Positions 8,414 to 16,790 of a stretch of DNA of 64,000 bases are shown here, one piece after another. Location: positions 62,001 through 126,000 of the forward strand of contig UQYK01000001.1 in NCBI GenBank assembly GCA_900545285.1. Direction: 5' to 3'. The position numbers and the translations under genes are program-made. Position 1 is the first letter of the stretch. Every line of letters starts with the position of its first letter. Origin of the DNA: an uncultured Ruminococcus sp. (GTDB taxonomy: Bacteria > Bacillota > Clostridia > Oscillospirales > Ruminococcaceae). The notes below the pieces were generated by a model. The model ran no database searches. It saw only the letters and a list, made by a program, of their open reading frames with translations, and was not told the DNA's origin.

Positions 8414-9553
8414 ATGAAATTTCTTCATTTGTCCGATCTGCATTTGGGAAAACGGCTGAACGCCTTTTCTCTGTTGGAAGATCAGCAGTATATGCTGTCG
8501 CAGCTGTGCGACATTGTGGAAAGAGAACAGACCGATGCCGTCATTCTGGCCGGGGATATTTATGATAAGGCGGTTCCGTCAGCGGAGGCGGTACAGCTCT
8601 TTGACCATTTTTTGTCCCGTCTGGTACAGCTGCATCAGAACGTTCTGCTCATCAGCGGCAACCATGATTCTCCGGAGCGCATTGCCTTTGGCGCTTCTCT
8701 GATGGAATCCAGCCATGTGCACATTGCGCCGGTCTTTTCCGGCACCATTGCGCCAGTAGTGCTGCGCGATGCCTATGGAGAAATTTTCTGTTGGCTGCTG
8801 CCGTTTGTGCGCCCGGCGCAGGTGCGGCCGTTTTTCCCGGATGTTGCAATCGGCGGCTTTCAGGATGCAGTGCAGACGATTCTGGAGTCGCTGCCGCTGG
8901 ATCCTGCGGCCCGGAATCTGATGGTAACGCATCAGTTCGTGGCAGGGGCTTCATTATACGACAGCGGAGAGCAGATTATCGGCGGCACCGACCAGATCTG
9001 CGCCGACTTGTTTGCCCCCTTTGATTATACGGCGCTGGGGCATATTCACCGCCCCCAGCAGGTGACGCGGGAAAACATTCGCTATAGCGGCTCGCCCTTA
9101 AAATATTCCCTTTCAGAAGCGCCGTTTGCGAAAACCGTGTCGCTGGTGGAATTGCGGGAGAAGGGATCGCTTACGGTAACAGAACTGCCCCTGCATCCCC
9201 TCCGGGATTTGCGCCGGATCCGGGGCACGTATCTGGAGCTGACCGCGCGTTCCTATTACGCAGGAACCGCAGTGGAGGATTATATCGCCGTTACACTGAC
9301 CGATGAAAATGACATTCCGGATGCAGTGGGAAAGCTGCGCACCATTTATCCCAATCTCCTGGAAATCGGGTATGACAACCAGCGTACCCGGGACACCGGG
9401 AAAATCACCGGCATGGAAGAAGCTGCCGCACAGGACCCGTTTACCCTGTTTGCCGCGCTCTATGCCCAGCAGAATCACCAGCCGATGCTGCCGGAGCAGG
9501 AAGCATTTCTGCGGCAGATGATACAGGAAGTCTGGGAGGAGGATGACGCATGA
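8414..9553 (+). CDS. sbcD: Exonuclease SbcCD, nuclease subunit D
   Basis: A 379-residue Mre11-type phosphoesterase. Metal-binding motifs appear in order: HLSDLHLGKRL (residues 5-15), LAGDIYDKA, ISGNHDSPERI, MVTHQFV and ALGHIHRPQ. With SbcC it cleaves DNA hairpins and protein-blocked ends. The start at 8414 follows CGGAGGTG; an upstream ATG at 8378 has no ribosome-binding site. The stop overlaps the sbcC start by four bases (ATGA), so the two subunits are translationally coupled. Confidence 0.95.
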   Translation: MKFLHLSDLHLGKRLNAFSLLEDQQYMLSQLCDIVEREQTDAVILAGDIYDKAVPSAEAVQLFDHFLSRLVQLHQNVLLISGNHDSPERIAFGASLMESSHVHIAPVFSGTIAPVVLRDAYGEIFCWLLPFVRPAQVRPFFPDVAIGGFQDAVQTILESLPLDPAARNLMVTHQFVAGASLYDSGEQIIGGTDQICADLFAPFDYTALGHIHRPQQVTRENIRYSGSPLKYSLSEAPFAKTVSLVELREKGSLTVTELPLHPLRDLRRIRGTYLELTARSYYAGTAVEDYIAVTLTDENDIPDAVGKLRTIYPNLLEIGYDNQRTRDTGKITGMEEAAAQDPFTLFAALYAQQNHQPMLPEQEAFLRQMIQEVWEEDDA

Positions 9554-12312
9554 GACCGATTCAACTCACAATGTCTGCCTTTGGCCCATATGCCGGAAAG
9601 ACCGTCCTGGATTTTGACCGGCTGGGAACACATGGCCTCTATCTGATCACCGGAGACACCGGTGCCGGAAAGACAACGATTTTTGACGCCATTGCCTTTG
9701 CCCTGTTCGGGGAGCCAAGCGGCAATATCCGGAGCGGCAGCATGATGCGTTCAAAATATGCAAAGCCGGAGACAGAAACCTATGTGGAACTGGAATTTGC
9801 CTACCGGGACAAGCGCTATATCATCCTGCGCAATCCGGAATATCTCCGCCCGGCCAAACGGGGGAGCGGCGTTACCAAACAGACCGGCGGCGCAACGCTT
9901 ACGTGTCCGGATCGGGTAATTGCCGGAAAACGGGAGGTAGACCGTGCCGTATATGCCCTGTTGGGAATTGACCGGAACCAGTTTACCCAGATTGCTATGA
10001 TTGCACAGGGAGACTTTTTGAAGCTGCTGCTTGCTTCTACAGATGAGCGGATTCAGATTTTCCGCCGGATTTTCCGGACAGAGCGGTATCAGAAGCTGCA
10101 AAACCGGTTGCAGGCCGCCTATCGCACGGAAAAGGAAAAGCGTGCCGCATGTGTACAGGAAATGCAGGGGACGCTGCGGCGGATTGCACTGCCGGAGGAT
10201 CCGGCGCGCCGGGAACAGCTGCAGCTGGCGCAGGAGGGGCAGCTTCTCCCGTCAGAAATACAGACTCTGCTGGAAGCGGCACTCTCTGCGGATGAGACAG
10301 CGCTCTCCGACTGTCGTGCCGCACTGGAAACCACAGAGGAACAGCAGAAGCAGCTGACGGCACAGCTGGCGCAGGCAAAGGTGCTGGCGCAGGTGCAGAC
10401 AGAGCTCCGCACTGCCTGTGCAGAACGCCGCCGTCTGACAGAAACGGAATCGGCGCAGAAAAAACGCCTGGATGCAGCGCGGACAGCCGCAGCCGGGGCT
10501 GCCGGGATGCCGGAACAGCTGGCACATCTGGAACAGCAGCTGCCCCAGTATGCGGCACTGGCAGAAAAAGCGCAGTCGATGCAGCAATTGCAGACGCAGC
10601 TGGACAAAATGCAGCAGAAAAAGACCACACAGGCGGCACAGATTCAGCAGACAGAAGAAGCAGCAGCATCCGGCCGGGAACAGCTGGAACAGCTTTCGGA
10701 TGCCGGGGAACAGCTGGAGAAATATCACCGTCAGTATGCAGAACTGGAAGAACAGCTCCGGAAGATCTCGGCGCTGACAGATACCATACAACAGCTGCAC
10801 CAGGCGGAAGCAGAGCGGGCGCAGGCGCAGCAGAAATACCAGAAGCTGTCCCTGGCGGCGCAGGCTGTCCGGGAAACCTTTCTGGCACAGAATCAGGTGT
10901 TTCTGGATGCCCAGGCCGGCCTGCTGGCGAAATCGCTTCGCCCCGGAAAGCCCTGCCCGGTATGTGGCGCGGCAGAGCATCCTCATCCGGCACAGATACC
11001 CGACACGGCACCCAGCCGGGAAGCACTATCGAAACTGCGCCGGGAAAGCGAGCAGGCACAGGAAACTGCGGCATCTGCCAGTGCGGAGGCCGGCAGATGC
11101 AAGGGAACAGAGGATGCGCTGTTACAAAGCGTTCAGGCACAGGTACAGGCACTGCCGGAGGAGTTCCACGGCAGCGCACCGGAACAGCATGCGGCGGAAA
11201 AACAGGCTGAACTGCGGAACGAACAGACGGCCTTGCAGGAAAAAATCTGTGCAGAAGAGCGGCGCATGCAGCAAAAGGAACAGCTCCGGCGCCGGCTTCC
11301 GAAGCTGGAAGCGCAGCTGAAAGAACAGCAGGAGACGCTCCGGGAAATCGAGCCGGCCTGCATCCGGATGCAGACACAGATGCAGCAGGAACAGGAACAG
11401 CTGGTGCAGCTGCGGCAGAATCTGCCGTTTCCCGATTATGGGACGGCAAAGGCGCAGACAGACCGCCTGCGCCGGCAGTATGAAACGATTTGTCAGGAGC
11501 AGGATGCGGCAGAAGCCGGGATGCAGAAGCTGTCGGAACAGATTCATACACTGGAAGGAAAAATGACTGCCCTGCGCCGGCAGCTGGATGAAGCCGAGCC
11601 GATTGTTCCGGAGGAAATCCAGCAGAAGTCACAGGCTCTCGCTGCGGCGCGCACCCGGCTGGAAGAGCAGCGCAACGCCCTGTTCCTGCGGCAGCACACC
11701 AACGAAGAAGTGCTCCGGCAGTTTACAGCATTGCAAAAGCAGATTGACGCACTGGAACAGCGCCTGATGTGGATGGGAAGCCTGTCCGATACGGCAAACG
11801 GCACACTTGGCGGCAAGGAAAAGATCATGCTGGAAACCTTTGTGCAGATGACGCAGTTTGACCGGATTCTGGCGCGTTCCAACACCCGGCTTATGATGAT
11901 GTCACGAGGGCAGTATGAGCTTTTGCGCCGGGAAGAGGCGGAAAACAAGCAGTCCCACAGCGGCCTGGATCTGGATGTGCTGGATCACTACAACGGTACC
12001 AGACGGAGCGTAAAGTCCCTTTCCGGCGGCGAATCCTTTCAGGCTTCCCTCTCTCTGGCGCTGGGATTGTCGGAAGAGATTCAGTCTGCGGCCGGCGGCA
12101 TCCAGATGGATACCATGTTTATTGATGAGGGCTTCGGGGCGCTGGATGAAGAAGCCCTGGAGCAGGCGATTCGGGCGCTTTCCGGAATCAGCAGCCAGAA
12201 TCGCCTGGTGGGAATTATTTCACACGTAGCAGAACTGAAAGATCAGGTGGAAAAACAAATTCTGGTCAAAAAAGATCGCACCGGCGGCAGCCGGGCAGAG
12301 ATTATTCTGTAA
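9550..12312 (+). CDS. sbcC: Exonuclease SbcCD, ATPase subunit C
   Basis: A 920-residue Rad50-like ATPase. Walker A GDTGAGKTTIFDAI is near residue 36, and long Gln/Glu-rich coiled-coil arms run from about 180 to 790. A zinc hook CPVCGAAEHPHP lies near residue 469, the ABC signature KSLSGGESFQASLSLAL near 822, and Walker B DTMFIDEGFGALDEEAL after it. The halves fold back so that the zinc hook can join two SbcCD complexes. A very long antisense open frame at 10037-11632 is only a by-product of the coiled-coil codon bias. Confidence 0.96.
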   Translation: MRPIQLTMSAFGPYAGKTVLDFDRLGTHGLYLITGDTGAGKTTIFDAIAFALFGEPSGNIRSGSMMRSKYAKPETETYVELEFAYRDKRYIILRNPEYLRPAKRGSGVTKQTGGATLTCPDRVIAGKREVDRAVYALLGIDRNQFTQIAMIAQGDFLKLLLASTDERIQIFRRIFRTERYQKLQNRLQAAYRTEKEKRAACVQEMQGTLRRIALPEDPARREQLQLAQEGQLLPSEIQTLLEAALSADETALSDCRAALETTEEQQKQLTAQLAQAKVLAQVQTELRTACAERRRLTETESAQKKRLDAARTAAAGAAGMPEQLAHLEQQLPQYAALAEKAQSMQQLQTQLDKMQQKKTTQAAQIQQTEEAAASGREQLEQLSDAGEQLEKYHRQYAELEEQLRKISALTDTIQQLHQAEAERAQAQQKYQKLSLAAQAVRETFLAQNQVFLDAQAGLLAKSLRPGKPCPVCGAAEHPHPAQIPDTAPSREALSKLRRESEQAQETAASASAEAGRCKGTEDALLQSVQAQVQALPEEFHGSAPEQHAAEKQAELRNEQTALQEKICAEERRMQQKEQLRRRLPKLEAQLKEQQETLREIEPACIRMQTQMQQEQEQLVQLRQNLPFPDYGTAKAQTDRLRRQYETICQEQDAAEAGMQKLSEQIHTLEGKMTALRRQLDEAEPIVPEEIQQKSQALAAARTRLEEQRNALFLRQHTNEEVLRQFTALQKQIDALEQRLMWMGSLSDTANGTLGGKEKIMLETFVQMTQFDRILARSNTRLMMMSRGQYELLRREEAENKQSHSGLDLDVLDHYNGTRRSVKSLSGGESFQASLSLALGLSEEIQSAAGGIQMDTMFIDEGFGALDEEALEQAIRALSGISSQNRLVGIISHVAELKDQVEKQILVKKDRTGGSRAEIIL

Positions 12313-12330
12313 AAAGGAGTTTCAAAATTT

Positions 12331-12660
12331 ATGCAGCATACTTCTATTTATACTTGTCCGCATTGCGGCGAAAAGACATTCAATCCCATTACCAAGGCCT
12401 TTGCCGGCGGACTGCACACCAGGGGCGCTGTGTGCAAGGCCTGCGGCCGTCACTGTGTGAACGGACAAGGCTCCATGATTTTCAGCGCGGTGGTGTATAT
12501 TCTGGCGCTGATTGCCGTGCTTTATTTGTATTTTAAATGCAACAGCGATTGGTGCTATGCCTATATGATAGGCGCGGTTGCAGCAGCATTTGTGGTGACG
12601 CGGCTCTATGATGCATTTATCGGCCCGCTGACCAAACCGATTCGCAATGACGTTTTGTGA
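12331..12660 (+). CDS. Small zinc-ribbon membrane protein, function unknown
   Basis: A 109-residue protein. A CPHC pair (residues 9-12) and a CKAC pair (about 35-38) form a putative four-cysteine zinc ribbon. Two hydrophobic helices follow, about 50-67 (MIFSAVVYILALIAVLYLYF) and 75-91, and then a short basic C-terminus. AAAGGAG precedes the start 18 bases after sbcC. hemW starts inside its last codons, so it is probably co-transcribed with both. I do not recognise a named family. Confidence 0.75.
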   Translation: MQHTSIYTCPHCGEKTFNPITKAFAGGLHTRGAVCKACGRHCVNGQGSMIFSAVVYILALIAVLYLYFKCNSDWCYAYMIGAVAAAFVVTRLYDAFIGPLTKPIRNDVL

Positions 12661-13741
12661 GACCGGAAAGGCCGGCCTGTATCTGCATGTGCCGTTTTGC
12701 CGGAGAAAATGTCCCTACTGTGATTTCTATTCCGTTCCGGCGCAGGCAGAAATGCTGGAAGCGTACACAGAGGCGGTTTGCCGGAATCTGAAACAGTATG
12801 CGGATGCTGTGCCGATGGACACGGTTTATTTCGGCGGCGGTACGCCCTCGCTGCTGTCTCCTCAGCAGATCGGCAGCATTCTGGAAACAGCAGCCGCCTG
12901 CTTTCCGCTGGCGGCGGATGCCGAAGTGACACTGGAAGCGAATCCGGCCACTGTGACCAGACAGCAGCTTTCACAGCTGCGCGCGGCCGGGGTGAACCGG
13001 ATTTCGTTCGGGGTGCAGTCTCTGGAACCGGAACAGCTTCGGTATCTGGGCAGGCTGCACACAGCAGATGAGGCCATCCGGACTGTAGAAGATGCAGCAG
13101 CGGCCGGCTTTCAGAGCATTTCCTGTGATCTGATGCTGGCGCTGCCGGAGCAGACCCCCCGGGCGCTTTCTCATACCATAGAAAGGCTCACGGCGCTGCC
13201 GATTCAGCATGTTTCGGCCTATCTGCTGAAAATTGAGCCGGGCACCCCGTTTTTTGCACAGCAGGAGGAACTGCGCTGCCCGGACGGGGATGCCGCCGCG
13301 GATCTCTATTTGCAGGCGGTTTCAGAACTGGAACAGGCCGGCTTTCTGCAATATGAGATTTCCAATTTTGCACGGGAAGGATTCCACAGCCGGCACAACT
13401 GCAAGTACTGGCATTGCGTTCCTTATCTGGGAATTGGTCCGTCTGCCCATTCCTGCTGGAACGGGACGCGTTTTGCTGTGCCGGCATCTGTCCAGGCGTT
13501 TCTCACACAGCCGGTGCAGCATACGGAAATCGAGGACGCAACTCCCGGCACGCCGGAGGAACTGCTGATGCTGGGAATGCGGCTGACGGAAGGGATTCCG
13601 GCAGCATGGCTGGCAGGGAAGGAACATAAGGTGCAGCAGTTTTCCCGGATGGGATTTTTGAGGCAGGACGGCGCGCGGATTGCACTCACCCCAAAGGGCT
13701 TTCTGGTGTCCAATTCCATCCTGGCGGAACTGTTGATTTAG
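12647..13741 (+). CDS. hemW: Radical SAM heme chaperone HemW (HemN-like)
   Basis: A 364-residue radical SAM protein. The cluster-binding cysteines are C18, C22 and C25 in CRRKCPYCDF, one residue short of the HemN pattern CxxxCxxCxC, which marks the HemW group. Other motifs are YFGGGTPSLL, ISFGVQSL and the HemW C-terminal domain with YEISNFARxG. HemW is thought to deliver heme rather than oxidise coproporphyrinogen. The start overlaps the previous gene by 14 bases without a clear ribosome-binding site, so coupling is likely. Older annotations would call it oxygen-independent coproporphyrinogen III oxidase. Confidence 0.88.
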   Translation: MTFCETGKAGLYLHVPFCRRKCPYCDFYSVPAQAEMLEAYTEAVCRNLKQYADAVPMDTVYFGGGTPSLLSPQQIGSILETAAACFPLAADAEVTLEANPATVTRQQLSQLRAAGVNRISFGVQSLEPEQLRYLGRLHTADEAIRTVEDAAAAGFQSISCDLMLALPEQTPRALSHTIERLTALPIQHVSAYLLKIEPGTPFFAQQEELRCPDGDAAADLYLQAVSELEQAGFLQYEISNFAREGFHSRHNCKYWHCVPYLGIGPSAHSCWNGTRFAVPASVQAFLTQPVQHTEIEDATPGTPEELLMLGMRLTEGIPAAWLAGKEHKVQQFSRMGFLRQDGARIALTPKGFLVSNSILAELLI

Positions 13742-13817
13742 AACTTGTTTGGAAAAGCTTGCAGCGCGGTGAATAGCGGCCGCCTTTCCGGTGCATACTT
13801 CCGGTGAGGTGAGCAAT

Positions 13818-14423
13818 ATGAAAAAATTGGAATTGGCGCTGCTGCTGGGACTGGCTGCCAGCATTTGCTGTTCTTCTCTGGCAAAGGCCGCAGACAGCCG
13901 TGCAAAGCTGGAGGATAACGTGTTGCGGCTGCATATTCTGGCAAACTCTGACAGCATTGATGACCAGGCACTGAAGCTGAAGGTACGGAACCGGGTGCTG
14001 GAATATACGGGAAAACTGCTGAAAAATCCTGGCGATACGCTGGAGCAGGCAGAGCAGATTATCACGGAGCACCTAGAGGAACTGGAAGACCTGGCAGAAG
14101 CAGTTGTAACAGAGGAGGGCTATGCCTACCCGGTGTCTGCCCGGCTGACGGAAATGCCCTTTGAAGACCGGGTTTACGGCAATCTTACCATGCCGGCCGG
14201 AACCTATGACGCGCTGCGGATTACCATCGGGGCGGCAGAGGGACAGAACTGGTGGTGTGTGATGTATCCGGCACTGTGCGTGCCCAGTGCCACCGAGGTG
14301 AAAGCAGACGGGGAAACGGTGGAGCAGTCCTTTGATGACGGAGAGCAGGAGCTGCTGGAGCATCCGGAGCGCTATACTGTGAAGCTGAAATGCGTGGAGT
14401 GGCTGGAAAAGTGGTTCCGGTGA
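13818..14423 (+). CDS. spoIIR: Stage II sporulation protein R
   Basis: A 201-residue secreted protein with an N-terminal signal segment (KKLELALLLGLAASICCSSL). The SpoIIR core VLRLHILANSDSIDDQALKL is at about residues 37-56. In Bacillus, SpoIIR is made in the forespore and crosses to trigger the protease SpoIIGA, activating sigma E in the mother cell. The start at 13818 is preceded by GAGGTGAG; an upstream ATG at 13791 is rejected. It is 76 bases after hemW. Its presence shows that at least part of the sporulation programme exists in this lineage. Confidence 0.9.
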   Translation: MKKLELALLLGLAASICCSSLAKAADSRAKLEDNVLRLHILANSDSIDDQALKLKVRNRVLEYTGKLLKNPGDTLEQAEQIITEHLEELEDLAEAVVTEEGYAYPVSARLTEMPFEDRVYGNLTMPAGTYDALRITIGAAEGQNWWCVMYPALCVPSATEVKADGETVEQSFDDGEQELLEHPERYTVKLKCVEWLEKWFR

Positions 14424-14470
14424 GTCATGGCTTTAAGATGTAAAAAAAATATGAACCGTGGCATAAGCGC

Positions 14471-14499
14471 TTGACATCTGCATAGAGATATGGTAGAAT
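14471..14499 (+). promoter_or_regulatory. Promoter of the infC-rpmI-rplT operon
   Basis: TTGACA (14471-14476), 17-base spacer, TAGAAT (14494-14499). The transcript would begin near 14506, leaving a leader of about 178 bases before infC. Confidence 0.8.
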
Positions 14500-14511
14500 A
14501 ACAAAAGTAAA

Positions 14512-14655
14512 CAAAGAAGAGCATTCCCGTTCTCACCGTTTGGCCTGTTGTCGAAACGGTCAATAAATTCGTCGCGGCACATTGCGGATGCAGTGCGGCT
14601 GTTTGCAGCGGATATTGCAGGAGTGTTCACGGAGTGGACGCTTTTTTTTGTTTTT
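14512..14655 (+). promoter_or_regulatory. Candidate L20-type ribosomal-protein leader with terminator
   Basis: The long leader contains a stem ACCGTTT (14535-14541) with AAACGGT (14554-14560). It ends in a terminator: AGTGTTCAC (14622-14630) with GTGGACGCT (14634-14642) and eight T. In Firmicutes the infC-rpmI-rplT operon is controlled by L20 binding such a leader and favouring termination. The assignment rests on position and architecture; I could not match it to the Rfam model. Confidence 0.65.
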
Positions 14656-14683
14656 GAATTAACATGTTTGGAGGTGCTGGCTT

Positions 14684-15202
14684 ATCAGCAAGCAGGAGCT
14701 GCAGATCAATGAAGAAATCCGGGACAGAGAAATTCTGGTAATTGGCCAGGATGGCGAGAAACTCGGTACCATGTCTGCGAGAGATGCACAGAAAATCGCC
14801 TATGAAAAAGATCTGGATCTGGTGAAGATTGCACCGCAGGCAAAGCCGCCGGTGTGCCGGATCATGGATTATGGAAAGTACTGCTTTGAACAGCAGAAGC
14901 GTGAAAAAGAAGCACGGAAGAATCAGAAGGTTGTTTCCATCAAGGAAATCCGGATGTTTTCTGCCATTGACACCCATGACTTTGAAACCAAAGTCAACCA
15001 GGCAAAGAAATTTTTGCAGGGTGGGGATAAGCTCAAGGTTTCTGTCCGCTTCCGCAAGCGTGCCATCGCTCATCCCCAGATTGGTGAAGAGCTTTTGAAA
15101 CGGTTTAAAGAAGCATGTGCAGAGCTCGGCGTTGTTGAAAAGCCTGCAAAAATGGAAGGCCGCAGTATGGTTATGTTCATTTCACCGAAGGCATCGAAGT
15201 AA
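14684..15202 (+). CDS. infC: Translation initiation factor IF-3, AUC start codon
   Basis: IF-3 of 172 residues when started at ATC 14684; no ATG, GTG or TTG in this frame gives the conserved N-terminus. Upstream GGAGG (14670-14674) is 9 bases before ATC, and the product then reads SKQELQINEEIRDREILVIG, aligning with the N-terminus of Bacillus IF-3. The first ATG (14771) would remove 29 conserved residues. The motif KPPVCRIMDYGKYCFEQQKR marks the linker region. IF-3 prevents initiation on non-standard start codons, so a rare start on its own gene gives negative feedback, as with AUU in E. coli. The operon continues into rpmI and rplT. Confidence 0.92.
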   Translation: MSKQELQINEEIRDREILVIGQDGEKLGTMSARDAQKIAYEKDLDLVKIAPQAKPPVCRIMDYGKYCFEQQKREKEARKNQKVVSIKEIRMFSAIDTHDFETKVNQAKKFLQGGDKLKVSVRFRKRAIAHPQIGEELLKRFKEACAELGVVEKPAKMEGRSMVMFISPKASK

Positions 15203-15217
15203 ACAGGAGGAATCACC

Positions 15218-15421
15218 ATGGCAAAGATCAAGACTAAAACACATTCCGGTGCAAAGAAGCGCTTTAAGATGACTGCTTCCGGAAAAGTGAAGTATCAGAA
15301 GACCAATAAAAGACACAGACTGACCCAGAAGGATACCAAGCGTAAGAGAATTGCTCGTACTGTAGGTATCGCAGACAGCACAAATGCACCGGCACTGAAA
15401 AAGCTGATGCCGTATCTGTAA
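15218..15421 (+). CDS. rpmI: 50S ribosomal protein L35
   Basis: A 67-residue basic protein, the usual L35 length, beginning [20 protein letters not shown], the L35 signature. AGGAGG precedes the ATG. It lies 15 bases after infC and before rplT, the standard order. Confidence 0.97.
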   Translation: MAKIKTKTHSGAKKRFKMTASGKVKYQKTNKRHRLTQKDTKRKRIARTVGIADSTNAPALKKLMPYL

Positions 15422-15464
15422 GATTGGGCTTTTGGATTCAGAGAAAAAACGGAGGTAAAGAACT

Positions 15465-15818
15465 ATGGCACGTATTAAAGGTGCAATGATGACTCGTAAG
15501 AGAAGAAATAAAACCCTGAAGCTGGCAAAGGGCTACTGGGGTAGCAAGAGCAAGCACTTCAAGATGGCAAAACAGGCCGTTATGAAGTCTGGCAACTATG
15601 CATACATCGGCAGAAAGCAGAAGAAGAGAGAGTTCCGTCAGCTGTGGATCACTCGTATTTCTGCAGCATGCAAGATGAACGGCATCAACTATTCTCAGTT
15701 CATGAACGGCTGCAAGAAGGCTGGCATCACACTGAACCGCAAGATGCTGTCTGAAATTGCAATTCACGATGCAGCAGGCTTTACTGCAATCGTAGAGCAG
15801 GCAAAGGCTGCACTCTAA
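15465..15818 (+). CDS. rplT: 50S ribosomal protein L20
   Basis: A 117-residue protein beginning [20 protein letters not shown], with the conserved [17 protein letters not shown] segment. L20 binds 23S rRNA early in assembly and in Firmicutes represses its own operon through the leader. GGAGG lies before the ATG. Last gene of the operon; a terminator follows. Confidence 0.97.
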   Translation: MARIKGAMMTRKRRNKTLKLAKGYWGSKSKHFKMAKQAVMKSGNYAYIGRKQKKREFRQLWITRISAACKMNGINYSQFMNGCKKAGITLNRKMLSEIAIHDAAGFTAIVEQAKAAL

Positions 15819-15833
15819 GGATTGTCGGATCCG

Positions 15834-15868
15834 AAACACGCTCTGATACATACGGGGCGTGTTTTGTT
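15834..15868 (+). terminator. Terminator of the infC operon
   Basis: AAACACGCTC pairs with GGGCGTGTTT around an 11-base loop, followed by TTG and TT. The T-tract is short but the stem is stable. Confidence 0.7.
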
Positions 15869-15956
15869 GTATCTGGAGGATTCTGCCCGGCAAGCAGTCC
15901 GGGAAAATCAAAAAACGGGATATCACATCCTTTTTGAGAAGCGGAGCGGATAACAA

Positions 15957-16760
15957 ATGACACAGATGCCGGAAAAACTGACGGCACGGGACAACAGTGC
16001 CGTAAAATTATATCGCAAGCTGGCGCGTTCCAAAAAAGAACGGTATCGGGAGGGGCTTTTTGTCCTGGAGGGACACCGCCTGGTGACGGATGCGCTGCGC
16101 AGCGGTGCCAGCTTCACCCACCTGTTCTGGACGGAGGAAGGCTATACACGATGGAACCAGGAGACGATCCAGGCTGATTTGAGAGAAACACGCTGTGCGC
16201 TTCTTTCCAATGAGCTTGGGACAGATCTGTCTCAGACAGAGCATTCCCAGGGCGTGTACGCCATCTGCCGGATGCCCCGGCAGCCGGAGCTTTCTCAGCT
16301 GATCCGGCCGGGCGGAATTTATGCGGTTCTGCATCAGCTCCAGGATCCGGGCAACGCCGGAATGATTCTGCGGACAGCGGACGCCATGGGACTGGACGGT
16401 GTGATCTACAGCGCCAGCTGTGATATTTACAGCCCGAAGGTTGTGCGCGCCACCATGGGCTCTCTGTTCCGGGTGCCGGTGTGCTGTACGGCGGCGCTGG
16501 AACCGGTGCTGGAAGCCTGCCGGGAAGCCGGTGTGGAAAGCTGTGCCGCCGTGGTGAGCGGCGCGGCGGAATTGGTGGGGCAGTGTCAGTTTGCAGCAGG
16601 AACGGCTGCCGTCATCGGAAACGAGGGGAACGGTCTGCCGGCAGAGGCAATTGCAGCCTGTGACCGGCGGATTACCATTCCCATGCATGGTACCATTGAA
16701 TCTTTGAATGCGGCTATGGCGGCCGGGATTATCTTGTGGGAAATTAAACGGGGCAGATAA
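15957..16760 (+). CDS. RNA methyltransferase of the TrmH/SpoU (SPOUT) family
   Basis: A 267-residue protein. An N-terminal SpoU substrate-binding region (KERYREGLFVLEGHRLVTDA at about 22-41) precedes the SPOUT methyltransferase domain. The three SPOUT motifs are LQDPGNAGMILRTADAMG, VIGNEGNGLPAEAI and ITIPMHGTIESLNAAMAAGI, which form the trefoil knot that binds S-adenosylmethionine. It probably 2'-O-methylates rRNA; in Firmicutes this gene often lies between rplT and pheST, but here dprA-topA follows. The exact RNA target cannot be told. Confidence 0.88.
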   Translation: MTQMPEKLTARDNSAVKLYRKLARSKKERYREGLFVLEGHRLVTDALRSGASFTHLFWTEEGYTRWNQETIQADLRETRCALLSNELGTDLSQTEHSQGVYAICRMPRQPELSQLIRPGGIYAVLHQLQDPGNAGMILRTADAMGLDGVIYSASCDIYSPKVVRATMGSLFRVPVCCTAALEPVLEACREAGVESCAAVVSGAAELVGQCQFAAGTAAVIGNEGNGLPAEAIAACDRRITIPMHGTIESLNAAMAAGIILWEIKRGR

Positions 16761-16790
16761 GAAAGGCTCCCGAAAATGGGGTGAAAAACA

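Noticed and set aside
10037..11632. Long antisense open frame opposite sbcC
   Set aside because: It mirrors the biased codons of a coiled coil; its product is Pro/Ala-rich with no motif, and no ribosome-binding site or promoter is present.
12647..13741. Coproporphyrinogen III dehydrogenase HemN
   Set aside because: The fourth cysteine of the HemN motif is absent and the length fits HemW.
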